Of a stretch of 61,070 nt of DNA, positions 41,626-52,977 are shown one piece after another; the stretch's first letter is position 1, and each line of letters starts with the position of its first letter. Below the pieces are notes generated by a model. The model searched no databases, was not told the DNA's origin, and saw only the letters and a program-made list of their open reading frames with translations. This stretch comes from Neptunomonas sp. GTDB lineage: Bacteria > Pseudomonadota > Gammaproteobacteria > Pseudomonadales > Balneatricaceae. A program made the position numbers and the translations under genes. The DNA is taken from NCBI RefSeq assembly GCF_016744175.1, contig NZ_JADGEV010000010.1, positions 1 to 61,070 of the forward strand, read 5' to 3'.

Positions 41626-42293
41626 GTGCTCCTGTGGATGATTTTATTGCACCTTTTTGCGAAGAACAGATAGAGATACTTTTTCGGGATGAAGATATTC
41701 TATTAATTAATAAGCCAAGTGGTTTGTTAAGCTTGTCAGGTAAAAACCCTTTGAATAAGGATTCAGTACATTTTCGATTAGTTCAAATTTTTCCGGGCAT
41801 TACGATGGTACATCGTTTGGATTTTGGAACATCGGGAATTATGGTCTTAGCACTTAATAAGGCGGTAAACGCGACCCTTACAAAACAGTTTCAAAATAGA
41901 ACAGTACAGAAAACGTATATAAGTGTTTTGAATGGCCATTTGGCTTGTAACAGCGGGAGTATAGACGCCCCTATTGCAAAAGATCCGCCCAACTTTCCTT
42001 ATCAAAAAATTTGTTATGAGAAAGGCAAGAAAGCATTAACTCACTTTGAATTAATTTCCTTATCTAGTAACCCTAAAACGAGCCGCGTTTTGTTTACCCC
42101 GGAAACGGGGCGGACACACCAGTTACGGATTCATAGTCGAGAAATGGGGTTTCCTATTCTCGGTTGCGATCTCTATGGTACTGAGAAAACACACGCTATG
42201 GCGAAAAGGCTGCTTCTGCATGCCTTAACATTGGACTTCGATCACCCTATAACAGGTGATCGAATATTAGGGCGGTGTGAGTGTCCTTTTTAG
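41622..42293 (+). CDS. rluA: RluA-family pseudouridine synthase (RluA-like)
   Basis: 223 residues with no S4 domain, the size of RluA. Catalytic aspartate in VHRLDFGTSG near 62-71, KPSGLLSLSGK near 31, and TGRTHQLRIH near 166-175. RluA modifies 23S rRNA U746 and tRNA position 32; TruC and others are related, so the exact target is not certain. Start overlaps topB by four bases. Confidence 0.8.
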   Translation: MSAPVDDFIAPFCEEQIEILFRDEDILLINKPSGLLSLSGKNPLNKDSVHFRLVQIFPGITMVHRLDFGTSGIMVLALNKAVNATLTKQFQNRTVQKTYISVLNGHLACNSGSIDAPIAKDPPNFPYQKICYEKGKKALTHFELISLSSNPKTSRVLFTPETGRTHQLRIHSREMGFPILGCDLYGTEKTHAMAKRLLLHALTLDFDHPITGDRILGRCECPF

Positions 42294-42314
42294 CTCACGT
42301 AGGTTAACGTCGAT

Positions 42315-43022
42315 CTACTTCAAAAAGTTATCAATAGAATCTTCTAGTGCTCCGCCGTGATTTGATTTTCGCGGCTGTATGGCATCTATTTGTGGCTGTA
42401 TTATATCCAGCTTAGGTTGTTTTTTATTCTGCGGAACCATTGCTCGAACAATAACGGCTTTGGCATGTTTAAGGTGTGATAGGGCGGTAAGTTTTTCATC
42501 TTGTGCGATAAACTGCTTCGCTTGATTTATGTGAGCTTCTGCAACTATCGATATATTTAGCCAGTATAGCTCTTGTCCATAATTTTCAGCCAAAAGAGGG
42601 GATAGCTTTCCTTTTTTGAGCATTTGGCTGAGTAATTTTTCAGTGAAATTGATATAAATTTGAAAACGTTTAAGTTCTTTGTCGCTATTAAATGCACCCT
42701 GCCCTGCGGCTGTTCTATCAGCGGTTTCTTTCTGATTGTTCACCTGTGTCATTAAATCAGAATCGGGGGCTAGTAGACTAATTTCTTCTATTTGAACCAT
42801 TGCATGGCTGTTAAGCTTTTCTAAAATTTCAGGTTTGCAACCCGCCGCTTTGAGTGTTGCAATAGCGTCTAGAGTATGGAAAGTTTGTTTGCGCAACCAA
42901 TCTAGCCGATCGTGTTTGACGGATGAATTGTGTTCTCTTTGAGAAATGAAATAGTTGATGCCCAACGCAATTGCGCCAATTAAAGCTATTATGACGATGT
43001 AAACTAAATTATCTTGCATCAT
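42315..43022 (-). CDS. membrane-anchored hypothetical protein
   Basis: 235 residues. One N-terminal membrane helix (about 5-26; VYIVIIALIGAIALGINYF) then a soluble, mostly helical domain, including ELYWLNISIVAEAHINQAKQ and LTALSHLKHAKAVIVRAMV, which looks like a paired-helix (TPR-like) region. It ends with a proline/glutamine-rich tail. Convergent with the RluA gene, divergent from topA. Function not recognised. Confidence 0.65.
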   Translation of the reverse strand: MMQDNLVYIVIIALIGAIALGINYFISQREHNSSVKHDRLDWLRKQTFHTLDAIATLKAAGCKPEILEKLNSHAMVQIEEISLLAPDSDLMTQVNNQKETADRTAAGQGAFNSDKELKRFQIYINFTEKLLSQMLKKGKLSPLLAENYGQELYWLNISIVAEAHINQAKQFIAQDEKLTALSHLKHAKAVIVRAMVPQNKKQPKLDIIQPQIDAIQPRKSNHGGALEDSIDNFLK

Positions 43023-43223
43023 TATACGAAACTACCTCGCTAAGTATCTGAATTATATAGTTAGGATGTGTGGTTTTTAAAGCGAGTATTGAAGTTATTT
43101 ACTATTTATTGATTATAGTACTTATGTTTTTTTTTGTGAGACTTGCTTGACCCGAGTTGTATAAGCACTTATATATGCTCGCTATTTTTATTGTCTCGTA
43201 TCTGCCCGAGGATAGTTACCCCT

Positions 43224-45866
43224 ATGGGAAAGTCGCTCGTTATTGTTGAGTCACCCGCTAAAGCCAAGACGATAAACAAATATCTTGGTAATGAATATGT
43301 CGTTAAATCGAGCGTAGGTCATATCCGTGATCTGCCTACGAGCGGTAGTGCTACAAAGTCAGACCCCAAAGCTCGCGCTAAGCAGGCTGCTTTGACGCGT
43401 AAAATGGCGCCTGAAGAAAAAGCTATTTATAAAGCGAAAAAAGCAAAAGATCAGTTGGTCGCTAGGATGGGTGTGAATCCTGAAAAAAATTGGGAAGCAC
43501 ATTATGAAATCCTTCCGGGGAAAGAAAAAGTTGTTGAAGAGCTGCGACGCTTAGCTAAAGATGCTGACACTATCTATCTCGCAACCGATTTGGATCGCGA
43601 GGGAGAAGCGATTGCGTGGCATCTAAGGGAAGCTATTGGTGGTGATGATGAGCGTTACCGCCGCGTTGTTTTTAACGAAATAACAAAAAAAGCAATATCC
43701 AGCGCTTTTGAGGCGCCGGGTAAGCTAGACATGAACCATGTAAACGCACAGCAAGCTCGTCGCTTTCTAGATCGGGTAGTGGGTTATATGTTATCTCCTT
43801 TATTGTGGGAGAAAGTTGCACGTGGGTTATCGGCAGGGCGCGTTCAATCTGTTGCTGTGCGCTTAGTTGTAGATAGAGAAAAAGAGATTAGAGCATTTAT
43901 CCCTGAAGAGTTTTGGGAAATTCACGCAGACACGAACACCGCGGCGGCTGAGATGCTAAAGCTACAAGTAGCTCGAGTTAGCGGCAGTGCATTTCGTCCT
44001 TCTTCGGAAGCCGAAACAAATGCACATTTAGCGGCTCTTAAAGATGCTGAGTATACGGTTCTTAATCGTGAAGATCGCCCGACTAGCAGTAAACCGTCAG
44101 CTCCTTATATAACATCAACACTTCAGCAGGCTGCAAGCACTCGCTTAGGCTTTGGTGTGAAGAAAACAATGATGATGGCTCAGCGTTTATATGAAGCGGG
44201 TTACATCACGTATATGCGTACGGATTCAACCAATTTAAGTGCTGAAGCCGTTGAAAGTTGCCGTGAATACATAGGCGACCATTTTGGTAGCAAATACTTA
44301 CCTGAAGAAGCGGTTCGCTATTCAAGTAAAGAAGGCGCACAAGAAGCGCATGAAGCTATTCGCCCAAGTGATGTCAATATTGAGGCAACTGCACTAAAAG
44401 CAATGGAACGCGATGCTGAGCGCTTATATGAGCTAATCAGGCGGCAGTTCTTGGCATGTCAAATGATGCCTGCTCTTTATACCAGTTCTCGCATCACAGT
44501 GAAGGCCGGTGATTTTGAGTTGACCACTAAAGGACGTATTTTACGCTTTGATGGTTACACACGTGTGATGCAGAAAGGCAAAGGTGATGAGGACCTCATT
44601 CTGCCCGATGTGAAAAAGGGCGAGGTGCTTACAATGACGGCACTCGAGCCAAAACAGCATTTCACAAAACCAACAGCTCGTTTTACAGAAGCTAGCTTAG
44701 TGAAAGAGCTCGAAAAACAAGGAATTGGTAGGCCGTCAACATACGCCTCTATTATTTCGACAATCCAGGACCGGGGCTACGTTGAAATTCAAAACAGGCG
44801 CTTTTACGCCTGTAAAATGGGCGATATTGTTGTTGAACGCCTGACCGAAAACTTTACAGATCTTATGGATTATAGCTTCACTGCGCGTATGGAAGATGCG
44901 TTGGATGAAATTGCACAGGGTGAAGCTGAGTGGAAAGTCCTGTTAGACCGTTTCTATGGTGGGTTAACCCGCAAGCTAGAAGAAGCGCACGATCCTGAAA
45001 CAGGTATGCGTCCTAACTCGCCAACAGAGACAAACATTCCTTGTCCTGACTGTAATCGTCATATGATGATTCGTACGGGAAGCACGGGCGTCTTTTTGGG
45101 GTGCTCAGGGTATAGCTTGCCGCCTAAAGAGCGATGCAAAGCGACTATCAACCTGACACCAGGCGACGAAGTGGTTAGTGCTGATGGTGATGAAGAGGAA
45201 GAGTCACGTATATTGCGTAACAAGCATCGTTGTAATCTTTGTGATAACGCGATGGATAGCTACTTGGTCGACAAGGAGCGGAAGCTGCATGTCTGCGGAA
45301 ATAACCCAGATTGCCCTGGCTATGAAGTAGAAGAGGGTAGCTATCGCATCAAAGGTTATGAAGGACCTTCATTGGAGTGCGACAAATGTGGCGCTGAGAT
45401 GCAATTAAAAACAGGCCGTTTTGGTAAATTCTTTGGTTGTACCAATGAAGAGTGCAAAAACACCCGGAAATTGCTTAAAAGTGGTGAAGCCGCTCCGCCG
45501 AAAATGGATCCTGTTCCTATGCCTGAGTTGGTGTGCGAAAAAGTTGAAGATACCTACATTCTGCGCGACGGTGCATCAGGTTTGTTTTTAGCCGCAAGTC
45601 AGTTTCCTCGTAACCGAGAAACACGCGCACCAAAAATTATCGAGTTACTGCCTCATGAGTCAGAAATTGACCCCAAATACACATTCCTTTTTAGTGCGCC
45701 AAAACGTGATAATGAAGGGAATGAGACTATTGTACGGTACAGTCGCAAGACAAAGGAGCAGTATGTGATGACCGAGGTCAATGGCAAAGCAACGGGATGG
45801 CGTGCATTCTATCAGGGCAGCGCTTGGGTGGTAGAAGAACCGAAGGCTAAAGCGAAAAAGAAATAA
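43224..45866 (+). CDS. topA: DNA topoisomerase I
   Basis: 880 residues from ATG 43224 (GAGGA 11 bases upstream), where the canonical [21 protein letters not shown] begins; an upstream in-frame stretch of 27 codons is not coding. Toprim DLDREGEA; active-site tyrosine in [29 protein letters not shown] in the lid. Three C-terminal zinc-ribbon repeats (CPDC, CNLC, CDKC starts) followed by a basic tail. It relaxes negative supercoils. Essential housekeeping gene. Confidence 0.97.
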   Translation: MGKSLVIVESPAKAKTINKYLGNEYVVKSSVGHIRDLPTSGSATKSDPKARAKQAALTRKMAPEEKAIYKAKKAKDQLVARMGVNPEKNWEAHYEILPGKEKVVEELRRLAKDADTIYLATDLDREGEAIAWHLREAIGGDDERYRRVVFNEITKKAISSAFEAPGKLDMNHVNAQQARRFLDRVVGYMLSPLLWEKVARGLSAGRVQSVAVRLVVDREKEIRAFIPEEFWEIHADTNTAAAEMLKLQVARVSGSAFRPSSEAETNAHLAALKDAEYTVLNREDRPTSSKPSAPYITSTLQQAASTRLGFGVKKTMMMAQRLYEAGYITYMRTDSTNLSAEAVESCREYIGDHFGSKYLPEEAVRYSSKEGAQEAHEAIRPSDVNIEATALKAMERDAERLYELIRRQFLACQMMPALYTSSRITVKAGDFELTTKGRILRFDGYTRVMQKGKGDEDLILPDVKKGEVLTMTALEPKQHFTKPTARFTEASLVKELEKQGIGRPSTYASIISTIQDRGYVEIQNRRFYACKMGDIVVERLTENFTDLMDYSFTARMEDALDEIAQGEAEWKVLLDRFYGGLTRKLEEAHDPETGMRPNSPTETNIPCPDCNRHMMIRTGSTGVFLGCSGYSLPPKERCKATINLTPGDEVVSADGDEEEESRILRNKHRCNLCDNAMDSYLVDKERKLHVCGNNPDCPGYEVEEGSYRIKGYEGPSLECDKCGAEMQLKTGRFGKFFGCTNEECKNTRKLLKSGEAAPPKMDPVPMPELVCEKVEDTYILRDGASGLFLAASQFPRNRETRAPKIIELLPHESEIDPKYTFLFSAPKRDNEGNETIVRYSRKTKEQYVMTEVNGKATGWRAFYQGSAWVVEEPKAKAKKK

Positions 45867-45896
45867 CCTTTAACGGTCATTTTATAGAGGTAGTGT

Positions 45897-46424
45897 ATGA
45901 GTAATGTATATCTGGTTAGGACGAATCAGAAAATTAATTTTGCACGTATTCATTTAGATGCTTTGACGGTAGCGCAGAACTCCACAAAGTGGAGTAAGCA
46001 TAATGAAATTGAATCTTATAATGAGTCCATTCTGTTTCATTTGGCATCGGCATACGGTTCGTTTTTACGAGAGATTGCTGAAAAATATAGCTTTGATGCA
46101 AGTAAGGTTGGTACTTTGTTTGACTTGGAAGCGATGTTTGAAGAATCTGGGCAAGAATCGCCTGAGAGAAATGAGTTGTGGAGCTTAGAGCAAAGTGAGG
46201 TCAGCTGGTTGCATAAAATGCTAGCTGCTTATGCTGCGTGCTGGAAAGCCATTGATAATCACAGTGCCAGAGCCAGTGATACTGTTAGCATTTCTGAAAT
46301 ACATGTGGTGCAGATTAATCCTAATCACGCAGAAGATAGCGATATTTTAGCTGAGTATAAGCAATGGCTAAATGAGTTTCGTTCGTTAGTTGAGCGTTTG
46401 CGTTCAGATATGCAAGAGTGGTAG
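45897..46424 (+). CDS. DUF6586-like hypothetical protein
   Basis: 175 residues, mostly helical, soluble. Start MSNVYLVRTNQKINFARIHL; contains NESILFHLASAYGSFLREIAE and LVERLRSDMQEW. A homologous gene occupies the same place after topA in Pseudomonas. Function unknown. GAGGTAGTG precedes the ATG, and its stop overlaps the next gene start by one base. Confidence 0.75.
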   Translation: MSNVYLVRTNQKINFARIHLDALTVAQNSTKWSKHNEIESYNESILFHLASAYGSFLREIAEKYSFDASKVGTLFDLEAMFEESGQESPERNELWSLEQSEVSWLHKMLAAYAACWKAIDNHSARASDTVSISEIHVVQINPNHAEDSDILAEYKQWLNEFRSLVERLRSDMQEW

Positions 46425-46675
46425 TGAGTAAAAAAACAGTGGAACAAACAGTACTTGAGATTATTAAACTTCCATCAGGCGATTACGCTATGCGTAAAGC
46501 TGGGGAAGATGAGCCGCTCATAACCGTGAACTTGTCACAAAAAGTTATCGAGGGGCTTAACGGACAATCTGAAGAGTTGGCACGTATGATTTTAGTCGCT
46601 GGCGCAAAGATGATGTCTGAACTATCCCTGGAGTCAGTGGAAGCATCCGAGCCTCCTAAGCCAGTAATCCATTAG
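46424..46675 (+). CDS. small hypothetical protein, 83 aa
   Basis: Starts at GTG 46424, whose first base is the last base of the upstream stop (AAGAG is 5 bases before). Content: TVEQTVLEIIKLPSGDYAMRK, PLITVNLSQKVIEGL, LARMILVAGAKMMSELS. Soluble, alternating strand and helix. The pair topA-linked DUF6586/small gene before sulA-lexA matches the Pseudomonas order. Function unknown. Confidence 0.7.
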   Translation: MSKKTVEQTVLEIIKLPSGDYAMRKAGEDEPLITVNLSQKVIEGLNGQSEELARMILVAGAKMMSELSLESVEASEPPKPVIH

Positions 46676-46694
46676 TTAGTCCTTTTTCTGCTGT

Positions 46695-47156
46695 TTAGTG
46701 GTGGCGTCTTCTTATGAGGATGCCATTACTACATCCTTGTTGAGCTGAGTGTTCCAAATTTCTTATTTCATGTTCTGAGATATTTTCAGCCCAGCTGATC
46801 ACAGCGTGACAAGTGCCAATACTTAATGCTTTTTTTGCTAGCTGTAATACGGAATGATGTTCATCTGGGTAGAGTAAAATGACTTTGTTTAAGTCGATAC
46901 CTGCATCTTGCAAAAAAGAACGCGGTAAATTACTTGGCGGTGCTATCCAAGCTAGCCATCTGTCTTCGTGGCTAAGTTGTGCTAATAGCGGCATTAGCAA
47001 AGGCATATCATTTAGCTCGCCACTACGAGTAACAATTTCAGTAATCTTACCAAATTCTTTTTTTGCTGTTATAGGTTTTTGAATAATTTGGTTTGATCCA
47101 TGTTTACGCAGCAATGCCATGCTAGGTCTGTTGCGATGGTTATGTAACTGAATCAT
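46695..47156 (-). CDS. sulA: SulA-like SOS cell-division inhibitor
   Basis: 153 residues. The central part, [40 protein letters not shown], and [20 protein letters not shown], follows the SulA/RecA-like fold line by line. SulA blocks FtsZ polymerisation after DNA damage. Its start overlaps the lexA stop in ATGA, so it is translated with lexA and induced by the same promoter. The basic N-terminal 35 residues are family-variable. Confidence 0.85.
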   Translation of the reverse strand: MIQLHNHRNRPSMALLRKHGSNQIIQKPITAKKEFGKITEIVTRSGELNDMPLLMPLLAQLSHEDRWLAWIAPPSNLPRSFLQDAGIDLNKVILLYPDEHHSVLQLAKKALSIGTCHAVISWAENISEHEIRNLEHSAQQGCSNGILIRRRHH

Positions 47157-47764
47157 AGTTCGCCTCCTTGTCTTATAACGCCTACACCTAAGCCTTCGAT
47201 GGATAGTTCTTGTTGTCGTAGGTCTATTTCTATAGGCGAAAATTCAGTGTTTTCTGCCAATAAATAGACCATGTGGCCTTCTTTTTTGAATCGTTTTACT
47301 GTGACTTCATCGTCGATGCGAGCAACAACTACTTGGCCGTTACGTGCTTCTGTGCATTGGTGGACTGCGAGCAAATCACCATCCATGATGCCAATATCTT
47401 TCATGCTTGTTCCGTGGACTCTAAGCAGATAATTTGCAGGAGGGTGGAAAAAATCGGCTGAAATAGTGCAGTGCTCTTCTATATGTTCTTGCGCTAGTAT
47501 TGGCGAACCGGCTGCAACTCTGCCTATAAGAGGTATACCTTGTTCTGTGTTTTCAAGTTCAGGTAAGCGAATACCTCGAGAAGTACCGGGGATTATTTCA
47601 ATGGCGCCTTTTCTTGCTAACGCTTTTAGGTGTTCTTCGGCAGCATTAGCGGACTTGAAACCAAGCGACCTAGCAATTTCAGCGCGTGTTGGTGGGTACC
47701 CGGTAGCTTCAATATGCTCACGGATGCATTCAAGTACTTCTTCTTGGCGTTTGGTCAGTTTCAT
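47153..47764 (-). CDS. lexA: LexA SOS repressor
   Basis: 203 residues. N-terminal winged helix-turn-helix ([22 protein letters not shown]), cleavage site Ala85-Gly86 (RVAAGSP), catalytic Ser120 (HGTSM) and Lys157 (TVKRF). It represses SOS genes and cleaves itself when RecA is activated. Two perfect LexA boxes sit within 45 bases upstream, so it regulates itself; sulA is in the same operon and dinG is divergent. Confidence 0.96.
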   Translation of the reverse strand: MKLTKRQEEVLECIREHIEATGYPPTRAEIARSLGFKSANAAEEHLKALARKGAIEIIPGTSRGIRLPELENTEQGIPLIGRVAAGSPILAQEHIEEHCTISADFFHPPANYLLRVHGTSMKDIGIMDGDLLAVHQCTEARNGQVVVARIDDEVTVKRFKKEGHMVYLLAENTEFSPIEIDLRQQELSIEGLGVGVIRQGGEL

Positions 47765-47772
47765 AATGGTGC

Positions 47773-47788
47773 CTGTGTATTTATACAG
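47773..47788. promoter_or_regulatory. LexA box 1
   Basis: CTGTGTATTTATACAG matches CTGT-N8-ACAG exactly, 8 bases upstream of the lexA start. Confidence 0.88.
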
Positions 47789-47791
47789 TAT

Positions 47792-47807
47792 CTGTGATTA
47801 TATACAG
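47792..47807. promoter_or_regulatory. LexA box 2
   Basis: CTGTGATTATATACAG matches CTGT-N8-ACAG exactly, spaced 19 bases (start to start) from box 1, so two repressor dimers would lie nearly two helical turns apart on one face. Confidence 0.88.
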
Positions 47808-47832
47808 CAAGAGGGTGATGTAAAGTAATTTT

Positions 47833-47848
47833 CTGTTTATATATCCAG
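47833..47848. promoter_or_regulatory. LexA box 3 (one mismatch), on the dinG side
   Basis: CTGTTTATATATCCAG differs from CTGT-N8-ACAG at one base. It lies 45 bases before the preferred dinG start and is suited to repress dinG. Confidence 0.75.
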
Positions 47849-47892
47849 TATCTTGGTATGATCCACGCCAAATGTTATTCAGGTGGTTTGTC

Positions 47893-50022
47893 TTGCTCAG
47901 CGATGCTCTTAAAAACTCTATTCAGGCTTCATATCGACGCTTCTTAGCTGATCATGAGATGACGCCCCGCTATGGCCAAAAAATGATGATTGCGCATATA
48001 GCAAGAACATTGGGTGGTATAGAAGTTGATAGCAAAGGAGAAAGGGTTAACCAAAACCATCTCTGCGTCATTGAGGCAGGAACTGGCACCGGTAAAACGA
48101 TGGCTTATTTGCTTAGTGCTATTCCTATTGCCAAATCACAGTCCAAGTCGTTAGTAATCTCCACGGCAACTGTTGCACTACAAGAACAGTTGTTGAATAA
48201 AGACCTACCCGAAGTAGCACGCCTCTTAGGTGAATCAGTCAACTACGTGCTAGCCAAAGGGCGAGGCCGTTACTTCTGTATTTCTCAAGCAGAAAAGCTT
48301 TTAGACTCTCAACATCAAACGGGTCAAATTGCGTTATATGAAGACGAGATTGAACACAACCTAGATCCTTCATTGCTATCTTTTTATCAAGATCTGCTTA
48401 GTAAGTTTGCTGCTGGTGAGTGGGACGGCGACCGTGATAGTTTGGCTGAAGAGATTGAGGCGACAAGTTGGGCTCCTTTAACTAGTGACCACACTCGTTG
48501 TACAAATCGGCGCTGTAGTAATTTTTCTGTTTGTCCTTTTTATAAATCTCGGGACTCAATGGACAAAGCTGATATTGTGGTTGCTAATCATGATTTAGTC
48601 TTGGCTGATTTGTCGTTAGGGGGGGGCGCCATCCTCCCGGAGCCTGCGAATACTGTGTACATATTCGATGAGGCGCACCATCTTTCATCTAAGGCGACAG
48701 GGCATTTTGCTTATAGTATGCGCGTTAAAGGTACGCAACGTTGGTTAAAGTCATCAGTAAAGCAACTTGATGCGATGCTTGACGAGTGTGATAACAATGC
48801 TGTTTTGGCGCAATATGTAGAGCGTATGACGCCTGCGCGTCAGGATATCGATATTGCATTAGACCAACTCCATGGCAATTTGCGTTTAATGCTGATGGAG
48901 GGTGTACAGCGCCCTGCATCAGACCGCTTTCGATTTCCTAAAGGAGTACTTCCTGAGGCAATGATGCACAGCGCCAAAGAAATTGCAGCAGCGGCTGAGC
49001 GCTGGATGCTAAAGGCGGAGCAAATTGTTGATGTTCTTAAAGAAGCATTGGATGGTGGTGTTCCAGAGATCAATCGCGAAGTAGCAGAGCGTTGGTACCC
49101 TCGTATGGGCTTGCTGTGGATGCGTGCTCAATCACTGTATTGGTTAAATAAGAGCTATGCTATTGCTGACCCTGAAGGCGTTGCTCCTACCGCACGCTGG
49201 ATTAATTTAGTTGATGCGAGTGATGGTGTCGACTTTGAATGTAGAAGTAGTCCAGTATCGGCGGCAGAGACACTTCAAGAGCATCTGTGGACTAGTTGTT
49301 TTGGTGCAGTATTAACGTCAGCGACGATGACCGCGTTAGGGCATTTCAATCGCCTAATTCATGAGCTGGGATTGCCTCAAGATGTATTGTGTGAACGACT
49401 ACCTAGTCCATTTAATTATTCTGAAGCGGCTGTATTATCAGTCCCTAGCATGGAATCAGACCCTAGTAAGCCAGAAGATCATACGCAAGAAGTCATTAGC
49501 ATTCTGAATAAGGGGCTAATAAGCGCTACTGCGACGCTGGTATTATTTAGTTCCTGGCGCCAAATGTTTACTGTGTTAGAAAAGTTAGATAGTGCTATTC
49601 GAAGTAGGGTGCTAGCACAGGGCGATTTAACTAAGAACGAAATTATAAGACAGCATAAGAAAACGGTGGATGCAGAGAGCCCAAGTATTATTTTTGGTCT
49701 GGCGTCTTTTGCTGAAGGAGTGGATCTGCCAGGCAAGTACCTGACAGAAGTTATTATCACTAAGTTGCCGTTTGGTGTACCAGACGATCCTGTTGATGCC
49801 ACTATGGCTGAATGGATAGAGCAACGAGGTGGCAATGCATTTATGGAGTGGACTGTACCAGAAGCGTCAATGCGTTTGACGCAGGCTACAGGTCGACTCT
49901 TACGTACCGAGCAGGATACTGGTCGGGTAATTTTATTAGATAGACGTGTAGTGACGCGACGTTACGGCCGACAATTGCTGGATGCGCTGCCTCCTTTTCG
50001 TCGCGAAATCAGTCAAAAGTGA
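47893..50022 (+). CDS. dinG: ATP-dependent DNA helicase DinG
   Basis: 709 residues from TTG 47893 (AGGTGG 6 bases upstream; an in-frame ATG at 47872 has no ribosome site). XPD-like superfamily 2 helicase: Walker [18 protein letters not shown] box [10 protein letters not shown]. Four cysteines of the iron-sulfur domain in RGRYFC and [15 protein letters not shown]-terminal helicase motif [14 protein letters not shown]. It unwinds R-loops and G-quadruplex DNA during repair. The LexA box in front agrees with SOS induction. Its stop overlaps the next start as GTGA. Confidence 0.92.
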   Translation: MLSDALKNSIQASYRRFLADHEMTPRYGQKMMIAHIARTLGGIEVDSKGERVNQNHLCVIEAGTGTGKTMAYLLSAIPIAKSQSKSLVISTATVALQEQLLNKDLPEVARLLGESVNYVLAKGRGRYFCISQAEKLLDSQHQTGQIALYEDEIEHNLDPSLLSFYQDLLSKFAAGEWDGDRDSLAEEIEATSWAPLTSDHTRCTNRRCSNFSVCPFYKSRDSMDKADIVVANHDLVLADLSLGGGAILPEPANTVYIFDEAHHLSSKATGHFAYSMRVKGTQRWLKSSVKQLDAMLDECDNNAVLAQYVERMTPARQDIDIALDQLHGNLRLMLMEGVQRPASDRFRFPKGVLPEAMMHSAKEIAAAAERWMLKAEQIVDVLKEALDGGVPEINREVAERWYPRMGLLWMRAQSLYWLNKSYAIADPEGVAPTARWINLVDASDGVDFECRSSPVSAAETLQEHLWTSCFGAVLTSATMTALGHFNRLIHELGLPQDVLCERLPSPFNYSEAAVLSVPSMESDPSKPEDHTQEVISILNKGLISATATLVLFSSWRQMFTVLEKLDSAIRSRVLAQGDLTKNEIIRQHKKTVDAESPSIIFGLASFAEGVDLPGKYLTEVIITKLPFGVPDDPVDATMAEWIEQRGGNAFMEWTVPEASMRLTQATGRLLRTEQDTGRVILLDRRVVTRRYGRQLLDALPPFRREISQK

Positions 50023-51707
50023 GTAACACATTGGAAGAACTTAACCAGAGTAACACGAGCGAATCAGTTGGCGAAAAAACTGAAGGGCTAGTAAAAAATG
50101 AACGTAAAGATAAACGTCGTTCATCAAGCCGTCCCAGTAAAACTGCAAAAAGCAGCACTTGGACACCGAGTGAGTCTGCTGTTTCAGTGGTTGAAGGTAA
50201 AAAGCGTTTCCATGACTTTTCACTTCCTGACCAGTTGATGCACGCCATTCACGATCTTGGTTTTGAATACTGCACGCCTATTCAGGCTGATACGATTAAG
50301 CCTGCTTTGGCAGGGAAAGATATTATTGGTAAAGCGCAAACGGGGACGGGTAAAACAGCGGCTTTTTTAGTCGGCATAATTACGGATCTGCTTGATTTTC
50401 AGCTTGAAGATAAGCAGCGTTCAGGAGAGCCACGAGCGCTTATCATTGCTCCCACGCGGGAGTTAGCATTGCAGATCGCTGCTGATGCGGTGTTGTTGTG
50501 TAAATATACAGATATAAATGTAGTTTCTATTGTTGGTGGTATGGACTACGAAAAGCAGAGACGAGAGTTAAAAGCAGGCCCTGTTGGTATATTGGTTGCT
50601 ACTCCGGGACGTTTAATTGATTTTGTACGTTCGAAAGAAGTCGACCTTCATAATGTTGAAGTGTTGGTTTTGGATGAGGCCGACCGGATGTTAAGCATGG
50701 GCTTTATACCGGATGTAAGAACTATCATCCGTAATACGCCACGTAAAGGGGATGAGCGTCAGACACTTCTCTACAGTGCTACTTTTACTGATGATATTAT
50801 GAGCCTTGCTCAGCAATGGACGGATGACCCTGTTCGAATTGAGATCGAAGCAGAGCGTCGTTCAACAGAGAATATTAGCCAGAAAGTCTTTCTTGTTTCG
50901 AGCCATGAAAAGTACAAGCTTTTGCGGAACTATATTCGTGTAAATAACATAGAGCGCGTTATTGTTTTTGGAAATCGCCGTCATGAAACCCGTGATCTTG
51001 CAGAGAAGCTTAAAAGAGATGGTGTTCGAGCTGCTTTGATGTCTGGAGAAATCCCTCAACACAAAAGAGTTAAAACGCTTGAGGACTTTAGGAGCGGTAA
51101 AATTGAAGTACTCGTAGCAACGGATGTTGCTGGGCGTGGAATTCATATTGATGGTGTTACTCACGTTGTTAACTATCAGTTGCCTGAAGATGCTGAAGAT
51201 TATGTCCATCGTATCGGTCGTACCGGTCGGGCTGGTGCGACAGGGACTTCTATTTGTTTTGCCTGTGAAAACGATTCTTTTATGATTCCGGACATAGAAG
51301 AAGAAACCGGTGTTAAATTAGAATGCATTCACCCAAGCGAAGAGTTGCTTGCTGACCCCAATGCTTATAAAACGGCTGCTCCGGTAGCGGCTGTTGAAGT
51401 TGAGAAGTCAGCAGAAACTAAAATTATAGATAAAGCTGATGAAGCAGTAGACGCTGGTTCTGATGAAATGGCTGAAACGTCTCAAGTTGAAGCTACTGCT
51501 GCGTCAAGTGAAGCAACATCTGAAAAAGTATCCGATCAGAGCTTGGAGAAAGATGCAGGGCAAGAAGAAGTTGTTACGCTAGCGTCTATGAGTAAGCTTG
51601 AATCGACACCAAAACAGGTAGAGTTGTCATTAGCTTCGCCTGATGTTGATGTGACACTTGATATTGACGGAAACCAAGCTGAGGAGAAGAGTCGTTCAGA
51701 TGTCTGA
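50019..51707 (+). CDS. rhlB: DEAD-box ATP-dependent RNA helicase, RhlB-like
   Basis: 562 residues. A basic N-terminal extension (about 25-50, [15 protein letters not shown]), Q motif region [16 protein letters not shown], Walker [25 protein letters not shown], the SAT motif and [10 protein letters not shown]. The C-terminal 130 residues are an acidic Ala/Glu/Ser-rich tail. RhlB is the RNase E-associated helicase of the degradosome; RhlE is an alternative. Starts at GTG overlapping the dinG stop by 4 bases. Confidence 0.85.
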   Translation: MSNTLEELNQSNTSESVGEKTEGLVKNERKDKRRSSSRPSKTAKSSTWTPSESAVSVVEGKKRFHDFSLPDQLMHAIHDLGFEYCTPIQADTIKPALAGKDIIGKAQTGTGKTAAFLVGIITDLLDFQLEDKQRSGEPRALIIAPTRELALQIAADAVLLCKYTDINVVSIVGGMDYEKQRRELKAGPVGILVATPGRLIDFVRSKEVDLHNVEVLVLDEADRMLSMGFIPDVRTIIRNTPRKGDERQTLLYSATFTDDIMSLAQQWTDDPVRIEIEAERRSTENISQKVFLVSSHEKYKLLRNYIRVNNIERVIVFGNRRHETRDLAEKLKRDGVRAALMSGEIPQHKRVKTLEDFRSGKIEVLVATDVAGRGIHIDGVTHVVNYQLPEDAEDYVHRIGRTGRAGATGTSICFACENDSFMIPDIEEETGVKLECIHPSEELLADPNAYKTAAPVAAVEVEKSAETKIIDKADEAVDAGSDEMAETSQVEATAASSEATSEKVSDQSLEKDAGQEEVVTLASMSKLESTPKQVELSLASPDVDVTLDIDGNQAEEKSRSDV

Positions 51708-51921
51708 TGATCGACATAAAACGCGCTTAATTGCACGCATTTTAGCAACAGTAGTTAGTGCATTCTTCGCTGTTTTTGCTGTGGCTGGCTACCAGAGAAC
51801 GGGCGATATTGCACAGCTTTTGGTATTTTTGGTGGCGTCAGTTATTGCATATGGCGTTATCATTTTTATCTTTAAAGGTATCGATAGGCTATTAGATAGT
51901 CTTGATGATCAACAGCGATGA
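51700..51921 (+). CDS. small two-helix membrane protein
   Basis: 73 residues from ATG 51700, inside the last 8 bases of the helicase gene; GAGGAG lies 10 bases before. Two membrane helices (about 12-32 and 38-58; [17 protein letters not shown] and [19 protein letters not shown]) and a charged C terminus. Conserved-type inner membrane protein of unknown function, placed just before gpsA. Confidence 0.7.
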   Translation: MSDDRHKTRLIARILATVVSAFFAVFAVAGYQRTGDIAQLLVFLVASVIAYGVIIFIFKGIDRLLDSLDDQQR

Positions 51922-51945
51922 ATAATCTGTAATAAGGGCGAACAC

Positions 51946-52977
51946 ATGAATGAAGTGCAGCAGAAGGTTGCTGTGTTAGGGGGTGGCAGTTTTGGTACTG
52001 TCATCGCCAATATAATGGCAGAAAAAGGAATTAACGTTTCTCAGTGGATGCGCGATGCCACTAGAGCTGAAGAAATAAATACACAGCATATTAATTCACG
52101 TTATTTGCCAGATTACTCTTTATCTGAGCACCTATGGGCTACTACGGATATTGAGTTAGCACTAAAGGATGCGTCACTTGTTTTCGTCTCGATTCCTAGT
52201 CAGAGTTTTCGTACTGTAGTGCAATTGGCTAAGCCTTTTTTGCAGTCAGGGCAAATGGTTGTTAGCACCACTAAAGGTATTGAGGGCGATACCTTTAGCT
52301 TAATGAGCGATATCCTTAAAGATGAGCTTCCTAGTGCTAGAGTCGGGGTGTTGAGTGGTCCAAACCTTGCCAAAGAGGTCGCTAAACATCAACTCACCGC
52401 TACCGTTATATCAAGCGGCGATGAAGCATTAAGATCTGATGTTCAAATAGCATTGCAGCAGTCTTACTTTCGGGTATATGCCAGTTCAGATATGTATGGA
52501 GTGGAGCTTGGGGGCACACTTAAGAATATCTATGCAATTGCAGCAGGCATCAGCGCTGCTTTGGGGATGGGGGAAAATACCAAAAGCATGCTATTAACAC
52601 GTAGTTTGGCGGAAATGAGCCGCTTTGCCGTGAGCATGGGGGCAAACCCGATGACATTCCTTGGTCTGGCTGGCGTAGGTGATTTGATAGTTACCTGTAT
52701 GTCTCCTTTGAGTAGAAATTATCGTGTTGGCTATGCATTAGGTAGTGGTGAAAACCTAGAAGAAGCCGTTGCTTCTTTAGGCGAGGTTGCTGAAGGCGTG
52801 AATACCATTCGCATTATTAAAGCCAAAGCTGATGAGCTAAAAATCTATATGCCATTAGTCTCAGGTTTATATGAAGTTGTGTTTAATGGTGCGCATGTTC
52901 AAGAGGTTGTGAAGGCCTTGATGATGAATGAGCAGAGCTCGGATGTAGAATTTGTTTTACCAAGAGAAACTATTTAG
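51946..52977 (+). CDS. gpsA: glycerol-3-phosphate dehydrogenase [NAD(P)+]
   Basis: 343 residues. Rossmann motif [19 protein letters not shown], lysine motif VSTTKGIEG, and the substrate region [20 protein letters not shown] and SRNYRVG. It makes sn-glycerol 3-phosphate for phospholipids from dihydroxyacetone phosphate. Its stop overlaps the sixA start by one base. Confidence 0.95.
   Translation: MNEVQQKVAVLGGGSFGTVIANIMAEKGINVSQWMRDATRAEEINTQHINSRYLPDYSLSEHLWATTDIELALKDASLVFVSIPSQSFRTVVQLAKPFLQSGQMVVSTTKGIEGDTFSLMSDILKDELPSARVGVLSGPNLAKEVAKHQLTATVISSGDEALRSDVQIALQQSYFRVYASSDMYGVELGGTLKNIYAIAAGISAALGMGENTKSMLLTRSLAEMSRFAVSMGANPMTFLGLAGVGDLIVTCMSPLSRNYRVGYALGSGENLEEAVASLGEVAEGVNTIRIIKAKADELKIYMPLVSGLYEVVFNGAHVQEVVKALMMNEQSSDVEFVLPRETI

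Noticed and set aside
43143-43223. 27-residue N-terminal extension of TopA
   Set aside because: The canonical TopA start [13 protein letters not shown] is at 43224 with GAGGA upstream.
48725-49073. Minus-strand frames inside dinG
   Set aside because: They are antisense shadows of a strongly conserved helicase gene.
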